From JAUWBF01 sp043815125 (GTDB lineage: Bacteria; Verrucomicrobiota; Verrucomicrobiia; Opitutales; Opitutaceae), in contig JBDRJH010000451.1 in NCBI GenBank assembly GCA_043815125.1, positions 1 to 25,395 of the forward strand: a DNA stretch of 25,395 nucleotides, read 5' to 3'. Shown here in pieces: positions 14,390 through 24,080 of the stretch. The notes beneath the pieces are model-generated. The model was not told the origin of the DNA. It did not search any database and saw only the letters and a list, made by a program, of their open reading frames with translations. Numbering within the stretch: position 1 is the stretch's first letter; each line of letters opens with the position of its first letter. Made by a program: the position numbers and the translations under genes.

Positions 14390-16195
14390 ATGAAGTCCTT
14401 TTTTGCTTCCTTGCTCGGCACGGTGGCCGGCATCGCGATTTGTTGCGGCCTGATCCTGTCGCTGGCTTTCGGCGGGCTGATGTTGATGGCCTTGGCGGAC
14501 GAGCAGACCGTCGACGTCGAGCCGGGCTCCTGGCTGGTGCTGGATCTGACGGGACTCAACATCACCGATACGCCGCCGCCGGAGGACCAGCTGGGCATGG
14601 GGCACCTGTTCGGCGGGGACGGTCCGGAGCCGATCTCGTTGCGCAACCTCACCCGCGCGCTGCGCGCCGCCGCGGACGACCGCCGGATCGCCGGCGTGTT
14701 CATCACCGGCGAGCTGTTCCCGGAGGGCTACGGCACGGGGTTGGCGGCATTGGACGAGGTGCGCGTGGCGCTGGCGGAGTTCAAGGCCGGCGGCAAGCCG
14801 GTGCGCGCGTTTTTCGAGCAACCGGGCATGGCCGAACTCTACCTGGCGGCGGGCGCGACCGAACTCACGGTGGACCCGTTCGGCCTGGTCGTGCTGCCCG
14901 GCATGTCGGTCGAGCCGATGTTTTACGCGGGGGCGTTCGAACGGTTTGGCATCGGCGTGCAGGTCACCCGCAGCGGCAAATACAAGAGCGCCGTCGAGCC
15001 CTTCATCCGTCGCGACCTGAGCCCGGAAAACCGCGAACAATTGCAGACGCTGGTCGACGGCCTGTGGGGCATGGTGACCGCCGGCATCGCGCAGGACCGC
15101 GGGCTGACGCTCACACGGCTCCAGCAACTGGTGGACAGACAGGGACTCATCCAGCCGGACGCCGCGCGCGAGGCGGGGTTGATCTCGCGCGTCGCCTACC
15201 GCGACGAGATTTTTGCCGAGCTGCTGGACCAGACCGGGCGCGAGGCGACCGAGGGATTCACCCAGGTCGACATCCGCGACTATGTGAAGGCCGAGCTGGC
15301 GCCGAACCCGGCCGCGGCGTTCACGCCCGGCCGCATCGCCGTGATCTACGCCGAGGGCGCGATCGTCGACGGCGAGGGCTACGAGGGCGAGGTCGGCGGG
15401 GCGAGCTTTTCGCGCGAGCTGCGCCTGCTGCGGCAGGACGACGACATCGCGGCCATCGTGCTGCGCGTCAACAGCCCCGGCGGCTCCGCCTCCGCCTCGG
15501 AGCAAATCCTGCGCGAACTGCAACTGGCCCGCGAGGCCAAGCCGGTGGTCGTCTCGATGGGCACCTACGCGGCCTCGGGCGGCTACTGGATCTGCACCCA
15601 GGCCGACAAGGTCTACGCCGAGCCGACGACCATCACCGGCTCCATCGGCGTCTTCGGCATGCAGCTCAACGTGCAAAAACTCGCCAACGACCTCGGCCTC
15701 ACCTGGGACGGCGTGAAGACCGGCGAGTTGGCCGGCGTCTTCAGCGTGGCCCGTCCGAAAACCGACACCGAACTCGCGATTTTTCAAAACATGGTGGACC
15801 GGACCTACGCGGAGTTTTTGCAACGCGTCGCCTCCGCCCGCGGGCTCACCTTGGAGGAGGTTCACGACATGGCGCAGGGCCGCGTCTGGTCCGGCGTGGA
15901 GGCGCGTTCGTTGAAACTGGTCGACGACATCGGCGGGCTGCACGACGCCATCCAGGACGCGGCCGCGCGCGCCGGCATCTCCGCCGACGAGGTGGTCGTG
16001 CAGGAATTCCCCGGCCCGCTCACCCTGGGCGAGATGTTGCAGGCCCTGTTCGCGGACCTGCATCCGCAGCAGGTGCGCTCCGGTCCGCTGGCCTTCATCA
16101 CCCGGGAGATGACCGCCGGCGCGCGGGTGCTGCGGCAGTTCAACGATCCGCGCGGTGTGTATGCGCGGTTGCCCTTGGAAATTTCCTCGCGCTAA
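14390..16195 (+). CDS. sppA: Signal peptide peptidase SppA, long (67K) type
   Basis: A 601-residue membrane-anchored serine protease that degrades cleaved signal peptides and other membrane fragments. One N-terminal helix (~5-35) anchors it. The first Clp/crotonase-like repeat carries the general-base lysine in SGKYKSAVEPF (K199), and the second carries the nucleophile in VNSPGGSASASE (S366), matching the Ser-Lys dyad arrangement of the long SppA form, where the dyad is split between the two repeats. The GTYAASGGYW and TITGSIGVF segments are also typical. The length agrees with the 67K form. The start ATG at 14390 fits the signal anchor. It diverges from the frameshifted gene, and the SufT-type gene follows after 8 bp, so the two are probably co-transcribed. 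Confidence 0.95.
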   Translation: MKSFFASLLGTVAGIAICCGLILSLAFGGLMLMALADEQTVDVEPGSWLVLDLTGLNITDTPPPEDQLGMGHLFGGDGPEPISLRNLTRALRAAADDRRIAGVFITGELFPEGYGTGLAALDEVRVALAEFKAGGKPVRAFFEQPGMAELYLAAGATELTVDPFGLVVLPGMSVEPMFYAGAFERFGIGVQVTRSGKYKSAVEPFIRRDLSPENREQLQTLVDGLWGMVTAGIAQDRGLTLTRLQQLVDRQGLIQPDAAREAGLISRVAYRDEIFAELLDQTGREATEGFTQVDIRDYVKAELAPNPAAAFTPGRIAVIYAEGAIVDGEGYEGEVGGASFSRELRLLRQDDDIAAIVLRVNSPGGSASASEQILRELQLAREAKPVVVSMGTYAASGGYWICTQADKVYAEPTTITGSIGVFGMQLNVQKLANDLGLTWDGVKTGELAGVFSVARPKTDTELAIFQNMVDRTYAEFLQRVASARGLTLEEVHDMAQGRVWSGVEARSLKLVDDIGGLHDAIQDAAARAGISADEVVVQEFPGPLTLGEMLQALFADLHPQQVRSGPLAFITREMTAGARVLRQFNDPRGVYARLPLEISSR

Positions 16196-16203
16196 TTGCC
16201 GCC

Positions 16204-16752
16204 ATGGAAACCCAACTTCTTCGTGATGTCAGCGTGACGGCCATCCCCTCGGGTGCGGTCACCCAACTGCCGTCGGGCACCTCCGTCGCCGTCGTGCAGA
16301 CCCTCGGCGGCAACGTCACCGTGCGCGCCGCCAGCGGCCTGTTCCGCATCGCCCGCGCCGACGCCGATGCGCTCGACGGCCTCGACCTCGCGCAGCTCGA
16401 CGCGGCCGTCGCCGCCGACGACCGCCCCGCCGCGGGCGAGTTTGGCGAGGACGCCGTATGGGCGGCGCTGAAGACCTGCTTCGACCCGGAGATCCCGGTC
16501 AACATCGTCGACCTCGGCCTGATCTACGACCTGTCCATTGAGAAAACCCCTGCGGGCGGCCACACCGTCGAGGTCAAGATGACCCTCACCGCCCCCGGCT
16601 GTGGCATGGGCCCGGTCATCGCGGAAGACGCCCGGTCAAAGATCGCCGCGCTTCCCGCCGTGGAAAGCGCCAAGGTCCACGTCGTGTGGGACCCGGTCTG
16701 GTCCCCGACCATGATCTCCGAGGAAGGCCGCTTGAAGCTCGGCATCGAGTGA
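16204..16752 (+). CDS. sufT: SufT-type Fe-S cluster assembly factor (DUF59/MIP18)
   Basis: A 182-residue protein. The C-terminal half is a DUF59 (MIP18) domain: WAALKTCFDPEIPVNIVDLG, LIYDLSIEK, then the MTLTAPGCGMGPVIAED segment with the functionally important cysteine, and WDPVWSPTMISEEGR at the end. The extended N-terminal part (METQLLRDV...LPSGTSVAVVQTLGGNVTV) is characteristic of the SufT subgroup rather than PaaD or bare MIP18 proteins. SufT aids maturation of Fe-S proteins in the cytosol. The start ATG at 16204 is 8 bp after the sppA stop. No other suf gene is in the window. Confidence 0.9.
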   Translation: METQLLRDVSVTAIPSGAVTQLPSGTSVAVVQTLGGNVTVRAASGLFRIARADADALDGLDLAQLDAAVAADDRPAAGEFGEDAVWAALKTCFDPEIPVNIVDLGLIYDLSIEKTPAGGHTVEVKMTLTAPGCGMGPVIAEDARSKIAALPAVESAKVHVVWDPVWSPTMISEEGRLKLGIE

Positions 16753-16861
16753 GGTGGGACCATTCCCCGGCCGAACCGCCGTGCCTAAACCAAACGCTCA
16801 ACTTCAAAGATAACCCCCCCCCAACCCGGAGCGGCGTCACAGGTCTTGAAACCCGCGGCTT

Positions 16862-16886
16862 CGGGCGGGCGGTGCCGCCTCGCCCG
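16862..16886. terminator. Possible hairpin between convergent genes
   Basis: CGGGCGGGCGG (16862-16872) pairs with CCGCCTCGCCCG (16875-16886) with one bulged base. It lies between the convergent sufT and membrane-protein genes. No T tract follows, so it is only a candidate transcription stop. A run of nine C lies upstream, around 16815-16823. Confidence 0.3.
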
Positions 16887-16887
16887 G

Positions 16888-17496
16888 TCACATGCGCACC
16901 ACGATCACCAGCTTGCGCCGGAGAAACCAGGCCAGCATGACCGGCCAGACATAGATGCCGGCCGCCCAGGCCACGTCGATGCACGGCCCCATCAGAAAAT
17001 AGCCGATGATCAACGTCGCCGCGCCGCCGAGCAGATGTCCGGCCGCCCAGCGGCGAAAGGCGATCGCGCTCGACGCGCCGACGATCACCACCAGCACACC
17101 TACCGCCAGCGGCAGCCAGCCGAGCAACATGCCGGCCAGATAACCGATGGGCGACACCAGCTTGGTGCGATCACGATCGCCCGAGCACTGGATGCACAAG
17201 CCGATCGCGAGAATCAGCAGAGGCAGAAAAACCACCATGAACTTGGTGGTCTTGTCGACGACCTCCGGATCCAGAGAAAAACCCTGGCTGATCAAAAACG
17301 CCGCCGCGTAGCCCCGCACCGGCTCGATCCAGACCGCGGGCATTTTCCACCAACGGCGACGACGTTTGTTTTTGTCCGCCAGCCGACGGCTGAGTTGGTC
17401 GAATTCGAAGTGCCGATACTCCGATCCACGCAAAAATTTGCCCGGAAAAAGCGTCACCAAAAGTCCTGCGAGAAGGTATCCCCAATGAATAATCAT
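16888..17496 (-). CDS. Hypothetical multi-pass membrane protein
   Basis: A 202-residue protein of no family I recognise. The ATG at 17496 gives MIIHWGYLLAGLLVTLFPGK, a first membrane segment. A cytosolic-looking basic stretch with RRRRWWK follows (~45-50), and then several hydrophobic segments: KFMVVFLPLLILAIGL, a long LAGMLLGWLPLAVGVLVVIV region, and HLLGGAATLIIGYFLMG, with a C-terminal helix VWPVMLAWFLRRK. I count five or six membrane segments in total. The frame is open to a GTG at 17583, but those 29 residues lack protein-like character. It is divergent from the sigma-54 response regulator and convergent with sufT, so there is no operon context to help. Confidence 0.75.
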   Translation of the reverse strand: MIIHWGYLLAGLLVTLFPGKFLRGSEYRHFEFDQLSRRLADKNKRRRRWWKMPAVWIEPVRGYAAAFLISQGFSLDPEVVDKTTKFMVVFLPLLILAIGLCIQCSGDRDRTKLVSPIGYLAGMLLGWLPLAVGVLVVIVGASSAIAFRRWAAGHLLGGAATLIIGYFLMGPCIDVAWAAGIYVWPVMLAWFLRRKLVIVVRM

Positions 17497-17725
17497 GCGA
17501 TGTCGTAAACGTTCAGTTAATTTAAAAGAAACCCCACTAAGCAAAACCTTAAGGCCGTATGGGTAATACCCCCTATGTGGCACTTCCCGGGCGTCCGGGC
17601 ACCTTGCTGCAAGCGGTAGCCGGCTCGGTGCCCGGCGTCATGGATCTGCGACCTTTTGTCCCATTCCTCCCTTGCCACCTCAGCCTAAACCTCAAACTTA
17701 AGCCGCAGCGGTCGAGCCGCTTTCC

Positions 17726-19123
<1,398 letters not shown>

Positions 19124-19187
19124 CCGCGGTGCCGGTGAACCGAAGAGCGTCGGGCAAGCGGTCACCGGCGCGGTACATTTTGAAAGC

Positions 19188-19245
19188 GTAGCCGCGAGCG
19201 CCAGCGAGTGGATCAATCGCTCCACTCGCTGGCGCTCGCGGCTAC
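19188..19245. repeat. Perfect 25-bp inverted repeat (8-nt loop)
   Basis: The left arm starts GTAGCCGCGAGCGCCAGCGA (19188-19212), the loop is TCAATCGC (19213-19220), and the right arm (19221-19245) is its exact reverse complement, ending GCGGCTAC. It follows the response regulator gene and could stop its transcript. The GTAGCC/GGCTAC ends match those of the palindrome cluster at 5302, which suggests a repeat family. Confidence 0.8.
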
Positions 19246-19296
19246 GACTTTACTGAAACCACTCTTGTGCGCCGCTTGCTTTGCTCTCGCTGCAAG

Positions 19297-19394
19297 GTAG
19301 GGGCCGAGCTTGCTCGGCCCGTCAACCGTGCGCCGGTGGATGAACGTTGTTTCGCGTGACCACGCGCAACGGGCCGCGCGAGCGCGGCCCCTAC
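19297..19394. repeat. Dispersed palindromic repeat, copy 3 of 3
   Basis: It begins GTAGGGGCCGAGCTTGCTCG and ends GAGCGCGGCCCCTAC, each end forming its own small hairpin. This is the same pattern as at 4033-4123 and 10022-10118. It lies between the convergent response regulator and the small membrane-protein gene. Confidence 0.7.
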
Positions 19395-19430
19395 AAAAAC
19401 CGCCAAATTCAGGAGTCCCCTTAAAATGAC

Positions 19431-19739
19431 CTAAACGTCCGACTCGGATTGCGTCCGGCGGGTGCGGCGTTTTTGGCGGACCTTGATCGCGATGATGTAA
19501 GTGGTCGTGGCCAGCGAGCCGAGCGCGCCGGTGACGACGCCGACGGGGAAGTCGATGGTGGCAAGGTCGCGGCCGGCGAGTTTGATCAGGTTGATGGCCG
19601 CGCCGTAGAAAAAGAAGAACGCCACAAAGGCGATGGCTGCGATGACCCGCATGGGCATCTCCTCGATCACCCGGTCGGTGAAGTCGCGGGTGGTCGTGAA
19701 AATGGACTCGGTGGCGTGCGGCTGGTTGTCGTCGGACAT
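19431..19739 (-). CDS. Small two-helix membrane protein, unknown function
   Basis: A 102-residue protein starting at ATG 19739 (MSDDNQPHATES). A soluble N-terminal ~28 residues is followed by a first membrane helix (RVIAAIAFVAFFFFYGAAIN, ~31-50), a short loop, a second helix around VGVVTGALGSLATTTYIIAIK (~66-86), and a strongly basic tail with RQKRRTRRT. No family is recognised. It lies 78 bp downstream of rmuC on the same strand and may be co-transcribed with it. Confidence 0.7.
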   Translation of the reverse strand: MSDDNQPHATESIFTTTRDFTDRVIEEMPMRVIAAIAFVAFFFFYGAAINLIKLAGRDLATIDFPVGVVTGALGSLATTTYIIAIKVRQKRRTRRTQSESDV

Positions 19740-19817
19740 GGGTAAACGCGAGGGAGTGAGAATTTCAGGGATGGAGAAGTGAGGCGGCGTCGAGGGCTGC
19801 GGGGCGCGGTGCCGACG

Positions 19818-21149
19818 TTACTCGTCGTCGCCGGCTTCGAGGGCGGGGAGGGACTTCTTGGCCTTGGCACCGAGCTTTTTGAGATCCTCGACCTGGTTGA
19901 GCAGGTTGCCGCGGCCGGTGCTGAGCTTGCCCATGGCGGCGTCGTAGCTTTCGCGGGTCTTGCCGAGTTGCTGCCCGATGGACTCGAGGTCGGCGACGAG
20001 GCCGACGAACTTGTCGTAGAGCGCGCCGCCGCGGTCGGCGATGGCCTGCACGTTTTTGCTCTGGCGGTCCTGTTTCCAGAGGGTGGCGATGGTCTTTAAG
20101 GTAACGAGCAGGGTGGGCGCGGTGCAGAGGATGACGCGGCGGTCGAAGGCCCATTCGTAGAGGGCGCGGTCGGTCTCGAGGGCGAGGGTGAAGGCGGGCT
20201 CTAGGGGCACGAACATGAGCACGTAGTCGGGCGTGAAGAGCCGGCCGGTGTCCTCGTATTTTTTCGAGGCGAGTTGCTCGATGTGGGTGCGCACGGCGCG
20301 GGCGTGCTCGGCGGCGGCGGCGGCGCGGGCGGTGTCGTCGGGGGCGTTGGCGGCGCGCTCGTAGGCGATGAGCGAGACCTTGGAGTCGATGACGAGGTGG
20401 CGGTCGTCGGGCAGGCGCAGGATGATGTCGGGGCGGAGGCGGCGGCCGTCGTCGGTGGTGAGCGATTCCTGGGCGAGGTAGTTCTCGCCTTTGACCAGGC
20501 CGGCGGAGTCGAGGAGACGCTCGAGGATGAGTTCGCCCCAGGCGCCGCGGGCCTGCGACTGGCCCTTGAGGGCGGTGGTGAGGGCGTGGGCCTCGTCGGT
20601 GATGACGGCGTTGAGCTGGCGGAGTTGCTCGATCTGGGCCTTGAGGGCGGCGCGGTCGTCGCTCTCGGTTTTGTAAACGGTGTCGACGCGCTGGCGGAAG
20701 TCGGTGAGTTGCTGGCGCAGGGGGTGGAGGATGGCCTCGACCTGGGTTTTGTTGTGATCGGTGAAGCGGGCGGTTTTTTCCTCGAGGAGCTTGGAGGCGA
20801 TGGCTTGGAACTCGGTCTGGAGGGTGGCCTTCAGTTTCTCGGCGTCGGCGAGGTAACGGGCGGCGAGGGCTTCACGTTCGGCGAGGCGGGCTTGGGCGGC
20901 GTCGAGGCGTTCCTTGCCGGTGGCGCGTTCGGCGGCGAGGTCGGCGGCGGCGGCGGAGAGGCGGGCGGCGAGGTCGGCGCGGGTTTGCTCGAGCTCGCGG
21001 TTGGCGGCGTCGAGGCGGTCGTTGTCGGTCTCGCGCGCGGCGAGGCGTTCGGCGAGGGCGGCGAGGCGGCCGCGTTGCAGCAGGTGGACGAGCAGGGCGC
21101 CGAGCCCGAGGGCGACGAGGGCGGTGAGCGTATGGGTGAGGAGATTCAT
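19818..21149 (-). CDS. rmuC: DNA recombination protein RmuC
   Basis: A 443-residue protein with an N-terminal membrane helix (MNLLTHTLTALVALGLGALL), a long alanine- and glutamate-rich coiled coil (~25-135) and a nuclease-like RmuC domain (~150-430). Diagnostic stretches are GQSQARGAWGELILERLLD, RRLRPDIILRLPDDRHLVID followed by SKVSL (a PD-(D/E)XK-like D...D-x-K arrangement), YVLMFVPLEPAF and ALYEWAFDRRVILC. RmuC limits inversions and other rearrangements at short inverted repeats in E. coli, which is interesting given the palindrome-rich spacers here. The ATG at 21149 is preferred to the TTG at 21155. Confidence 0.94.
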   Translation of the reverse strand: MNLLTHTLTALVALGLGALLVHLLQRGRLAALAERLAARETDNDRLDAANRELEQTRADLAARLSAAAADLAAERATGKERLDAAQARLAEREALAARYLADAEKLKATLQTEFQAIASKLLEEKTARFTDHNKTQVEAILHPLRQQLTDFRQRVDTVYKTESDDRAALKAQIEQLRQLNAVITDEAHALTTALKGQSQARGAWGELILERLLDSAGLVKGENYLAQESLTTDDGRRLRPDIILRLPDDRHLVIDSKVSLIAYERAANAPDDTARAAAAAEHARAVRTHIEQLASKKYEDTGRLFTPDYVLMFVPLEPAFTLALETDRALYEWAFDRRVILCTAPTLLVTLKTIATLWKQDRQSKNVQAIADRGGALYDKFVGLVADLESIGQQLGKTRESYDAAMGKLSTGRGNLLNQVEDLKKLGAKAKKSLPALEAGDDE

Positions 21150-21254
21150 GGACAACGGATCGGACGACGCCGACCCGCGAGCATGGTGCCGGCGGGTGGC
21201 GGCGCAACGTCTGGTTGCCCGCAGGAGTGCGGAAGTCGTGGCCGGGGGGGGCGT

Positions 21255-22706
21255 TCAGCCCGCCGGCGTGGCGTCGTCGGCCGCGCCGAGGACATGGGCG
21301 AGCACGTCGGCGGCGTGGTAGGTTTCGGCTCCGGCGGGGATGAAGCGGGCGATGTCGGCCACGTCCTCTCCGGCGGTGACGAGCGGGGGCTCGACGTAGC
21401 CGTGGCGTCGGGTCTGGGGCAGGCCGACGGCGGCGAGCAGGCCGTTGCACAGGCACTTGCGATCCTCGGTGTCGGCGGTGGCGCCGCCTTGGTGCGCGTA
21501 TTGCGCGGGGACGCCGGCCGGGCAGCGGTAGCCGAGCGTGCCGTCGGGTCGCCGCCAGCTTTGACGGAGGTAGCCGAGGTCGCAGACGCGCGGGCGTTCG
21601 CGGTAGACGGCGCGGCTGGCAAGGGTGCCGGCGATTTGCACGACCTTGAACGGGAAGCCGGTGGGGGAGGCGAGCGGGTCGGTGTGCACGCGGGCCAGGC
21701 CGGCGCGACTGAGGGCGCGGACCTGTTGCTTGATTTCGTCGGTGAGGCCGGACTCCTCGCAAAAGGCGAAGGCGGTGCCGATCTGCACGCCGGTGGCGCC
21801 GGCGTTGAAGGCCTCGGCGAGTTGGGTCGGACCGGCGGCGTTGCCGGCAAGCCAGAAGGGCAGGCCGAGCTCGCGGATGCGTTCGAGGCCGGGTTCGTCG
21901 CGCGGGCCGTAGATCGGCTCGCCGGCGGCGTTCAGGCGGGCGGGGCCGCGGGGCGGGGCGTTGTGGCCGCCGGCGGTGGGGGCCCCGACCACGAAGCCGT
22001 CGACGCGCCCGGTGGACTTGCGCGCCAGGGTGACGGCCAGCGAGGACGATGAGACGATGGCGATGAAGCTCGGGCGGGAGAGGCGCGGCGGTTCGGCGAA
22101 ATGGTCGCGCGGGGAAAAATGCAGCACGGGGGGCTCGTTCTCCGGACGCTGGTCGTCGGCCAGGTCGAGTTTCAGGGAGGCGTCGCGGCCCTCGGCCAGC
22201 GCATCGAGCGCGCCGGGGATGGCGCGGGGCACGCCGGCGCCCATGAGCACGTAGTCGACGCCGGCGAGCAACGCGCCGTAGAGCGCGGGCAGGGTGCTGA
22301 ACTGGATTTTTTCAAGCAGGTTGATGCCGACCAGGCCGTCGTGGCCCTCCTTGGCGAGAAACACCTCCGTGAAGCTGGCGAGCATTTCCAGCTCCTCCTG
22401 TCCGGCGGTGAGCGGCGCGACGGGCATCGGGGACATGGCAAAGGCGGCGTGGGCGGGCTTGCCGCCGGGGATGTAGTGGGCGGCGAGCACACGCGCGGCG
22501 ACGTCGGGCAGGGGAAAGTTTTCCAAGGCGCGGCGCATGGCCCCGTCGGGATCGCCGGCCTGCAGGCGGCGGGAGAGCACCACGGAGATGAGCGTGCCGG
22601 AGACAACGCCGAGCTGGCCGGCCTGCGACACGGCGCGGGCGAGCCGCCAGTTGGAAACGGCGACGCCCATGCCGCCTTGGATAATGATGGGAAGGGGAAT
22701 GGACAT
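21255..22706 (-). CDS. Nitronate monooxygenase-family (2-nitropropane dioxygenase-like) flavoprotein
   Basis: A 483-residue TIM-barrel protein expected to bind FMN and oxidise alkyl nitronates or related compounds. Supporting segments: PIIIQGGMGVAVSNWRLARA at the start, GINLLEK, DYVLMGAGVPRAIPG, TGRVDGFVVGAPTAGGHNAP (the usual G-G-H active-site area), LPFWLAGNAAGP and GATGVQIGTAFAF (phosphate-binding end of the barrel). It is ~100 residues longer than the common bacterial enzyme. The extra C-terminal part carries cysteines in CDLGYLRQ, YRCPAG and KCLCNGLL, which may bind a metal or cluster; this long form resembles the PfaD-like subgroup. The ATG at 22706 begins with MSIPLPIIIQGG. The frame extends far upstream, but that part does not look coding. 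The substrate is uncertain. Confidence 0.9.
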   Translation of the reverse strand: MSIPLPIIIQGGMGVAVSNWRLARAVSQAGQLGVVSGTLISVVLSRRLQAGDPDGAMRRALENFPLPDVAARVLAAHYIPGGKPAHAAFAMSPMPVAPLTAGQEELEMLASFTEVFLAKEGHDGLVGINLLEKIQFSTLPALYGALLAGVDYVLMGAGVPRAIPGALDALAEGRDASLKLDLADDQRPENEPPVLHFSPRDHFAEPPRLSRPSFIAIVSSSSLAVTLARKSTGRVDGFVVGAPTAGGHNAPPRGPARLNAAGEPIYGPRDEPGLERIRELGLPFWLAGNAAGPTQLAEAFNAGATGVQIGTAFAFCEESGLTDEIKQQVRALSRAGLARVHTDPLASPTGFPFKVVQIAGTLASRAVYRERPRVCDLGYLRQSWRRPDGTLGYRCPAGVPAQYAHQGGATADTEDRKCLCNGLLAAVGLPQTRRHGYVEPPLVTAGEDVADIARFIPAGAETYHAADVLAHVLGAADDATPAG

Positions 22707-22864
22707 GCGGTCTCCGCAAATTGGGTGCGGCGACCCCCCGGGGAAAGCATCGCGGCCCGTCGGCGCGCGAACAGTAGCGCGGCTGGATGGCGCAGGAAGC
22801 TGCGCTTGTGGCGGCGGGCACGGCGCGCGCGATTTGGCGAGTGCCGGGAGGCTGCGCCGAGGGT

Positions 22865-23446
22865 TCAGGCGGCCGGCGGCACGGGCTTGATGTCGCTGAC
22901 CTTGGAGCGACCCACCCGGCGGGTGCGCATGAAGGCGAGCGCGGGATACTTGATGCCGCCGTAGTAGAGGCAGAGCGTGACGACGACGCCCATGAGCGCG
23001 TAGATCAGGCCCTCGACGGTGGTGGGCACGGCGGGTTGGTAAATGGACCACGTGGCGGACGCGATCTCGGGATCGACGTGGCGCAGAAAGACAAAGGGAC
23101 GTTCCCAGAGGGAGGCGTCGTGGATGGCGGCGTTGGCGAAGCTCAGCTCGTTGACGCGGTCAACCGCTTCCTGCATGACGCCGCCGAGTTTGGCCACGGC
23201 GGTGTCGCCGTTGGCGGCGGTGCGGTCGATGAACTGCGGCAGGCTAAGGTTGGACTGCGCGGCGGTCTCCGTGAATTTGGCAACTTGCCGGCGGGCTTCG
23301 TCGAGGTGCCCGCCGAGGCGTTGCAGGTATTGCTGGATAAACTCCGGGAACTGGGAAAACGCGACCGCGCCGGCCACGCAAAGGATGCGATCCAGCAGGC
23401 TCTCGCCGACGCTGAGGGCGGGCTTCAGGGGAGTGGTCCAACGCAT
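22865..23446 (-). CDS. DUF2937-like membrane protein
   Basis: A 193-residue protein. The N-terminal segment LLDRILCVAGAVAFSQFPEF with IQQYLQRLGGHLDEARRQV resembles the DUF2937 family: a membrane-embedded start and then an amphipathic helix. The middle is soluble and helical, and one clear membrane helix lies near the C-terminus (LIYALMGVVVTLCLYYGGI, ~155-173), followed by a basic cytosolic tail. The function is unknown. The ATG at 23446 is chosen over the TTG at 23482. It is 158 bp upstream of the nitronate monooxygenase gene on the same strand, and a terminator lies just upstream, so it begins a transcription unit. Confidence 0.78.
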   Translation of the reverse strand: MRWTTPLKPALSVGESLLDRILCVAGAVAFSQFPEFIQQYLQRLGGHLDEARRQVAKFTETAAQSNLSLPQFIDRTAANGDTAVAKLGGVMQEAVDRVNELSFANAAIHDASLWERPFVFLRHVDPEIASATWSIYQPAVPTTVEGLIYALMGVVVTLCLYYGGIKYPALAFMRTRRVGRSKVSDIKPVPPAA

Positions 23447-23502
23447 GTCAAAAAGCGTCGCCCAACGCCCTCGCCGAGGCAAGCCGTGCGCGGGACTTGG
23501 AT

Positions 23503-23529
23503 AAAAACTAACCTGTCTGGTTAGTTTTT
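23503..23529 (-). terminator. Rho-independent terminator
   Basis: AAAAACTAACC, the loop TGTCT and GGTTAGTTTTT form a perfect 11-bp stem with A and T runs on both sides. It can act in either direction. On the minus strand it lies 62 bases after the stop of the small proline-rich ORF. Confidence 0.85.
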
Positions 23530-23591
23530 ATGGCCGCGTTGGCGCGCGGGACTTGGAGGGTGGGCGGGCAGGTGGTGAAGGACGGTGGTGC

Positions 23592-23807
23592 TCACGGGAA
23601 ATCGATATTGTAGAACGTGAGGTCGGGGGGCGGCGGGGGCGGTGCGGTCAGGTCCGGCCGCGGGTTCAACACGAGGAAGTCGTGACCGGCGCGGTCGGGC
23701 GCGAACTCCGGGCGAAACGCCGGCGTGGGCGGTTGCGGGGCGCGTCCGAGCGGTTCGGGCCAGCGTTGGCGGCCTGGCTGGGGCGGACGGGTGGTGGCGG
23801 TTTTCAT
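23592..23807 (-). CDS. Small proline-rich hypothetical protein
   Basis: A 71-residue ORF beginning MKTATTRPPQPGRQRWPEPL and ending LTFYNIDFP. It is rich in proline and arginine, with a PPPPPP run near residue 58, and is without a membrane segment or known domain. It is called because it lies between a terminator upstream (23866-23899) and one downstream (23503-23529) on the same strand, as a separate transcription unit would. The mixed, protein-like composition of its last 30 residues also supports it. There is no clear ribosome-binding site. It may be a small orphan protein of this lineage or a chance open frame. Confidence 0.5.
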   Translation of the reverse strand: MKTATTRPPQPGRQRWPEPLGRAPQPPTPAFRPEFAPDRAGHDFLVLNPRPDLTAPPPPPPDLTFYNIDFP

Positions 23808-23865
23808 GGTCGGTGGTGGTTTGTTTGAAACCGCCCCCGACCGGTATCGTCCGTTGGGTGCCCAT

Positions 23866-23899
23866 AAAAAAGCCCCCTCCGGTTGGCACCGGAGGGGGC
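23866..23899 (-). terminator. Rho-independent terminator downstream of the NTF2-like gene
   Basis: On the minus strand GCCCCCTCCGG, a 6-nt loop and CCGGAGGGGGC form a perfect 11-bp stem followed by TTTTTTAT. It is 180 bases downstream of the stop at 24081. The intervening DNA has a weaker GCCCG/CGGGC hairpin with a short T run (24031-24052). Confidence 0.85.
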
Positions 23900-24080
23900 G
23901 AAAGTGGGTCTACACAATCAAGCCCCTCGCGGCGCGCGGGTAACGGACACAATGGCGGATACGACCACGGAGGAGGCGTGGACGGCGACATTGAGGACGT
24001 TGGCTTTGGCGATGGTCATTTAGACTGAGAAAAGCCCGACAAAGCGCGGGCGCGCGGAGGCTGTCAAGCGCCGGATGCGC

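Noticed and set aside
13373..16063. Very long minus-strand open frame over sppA
   Set aside because: It is the antisense shadow of sppA joined to the N-terminal part of the frameshifted gene. The true start of that gene is near 14239.
17578..17592. Sigma-54-like promoter (TGGCAC then GGGC at the right spacing) upstream of the response regulator
   Set aside because: The -24 part is good, but the -12 part departs from TTGC at two positions, and the site is 134 bases from the start codon. It is not strong enough to list as a promoter.
23910..24020. 36-codon arginine-rich ORF on the minus strand just before a terminator (MTIAKAKRPQCRRPRLLRGR...)
   Set aside because: Arginine-rich short frames arise easily in GC-rich DNA. 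There is no ribosome-binding site, and an overlapping plus-strand frame is equally open.
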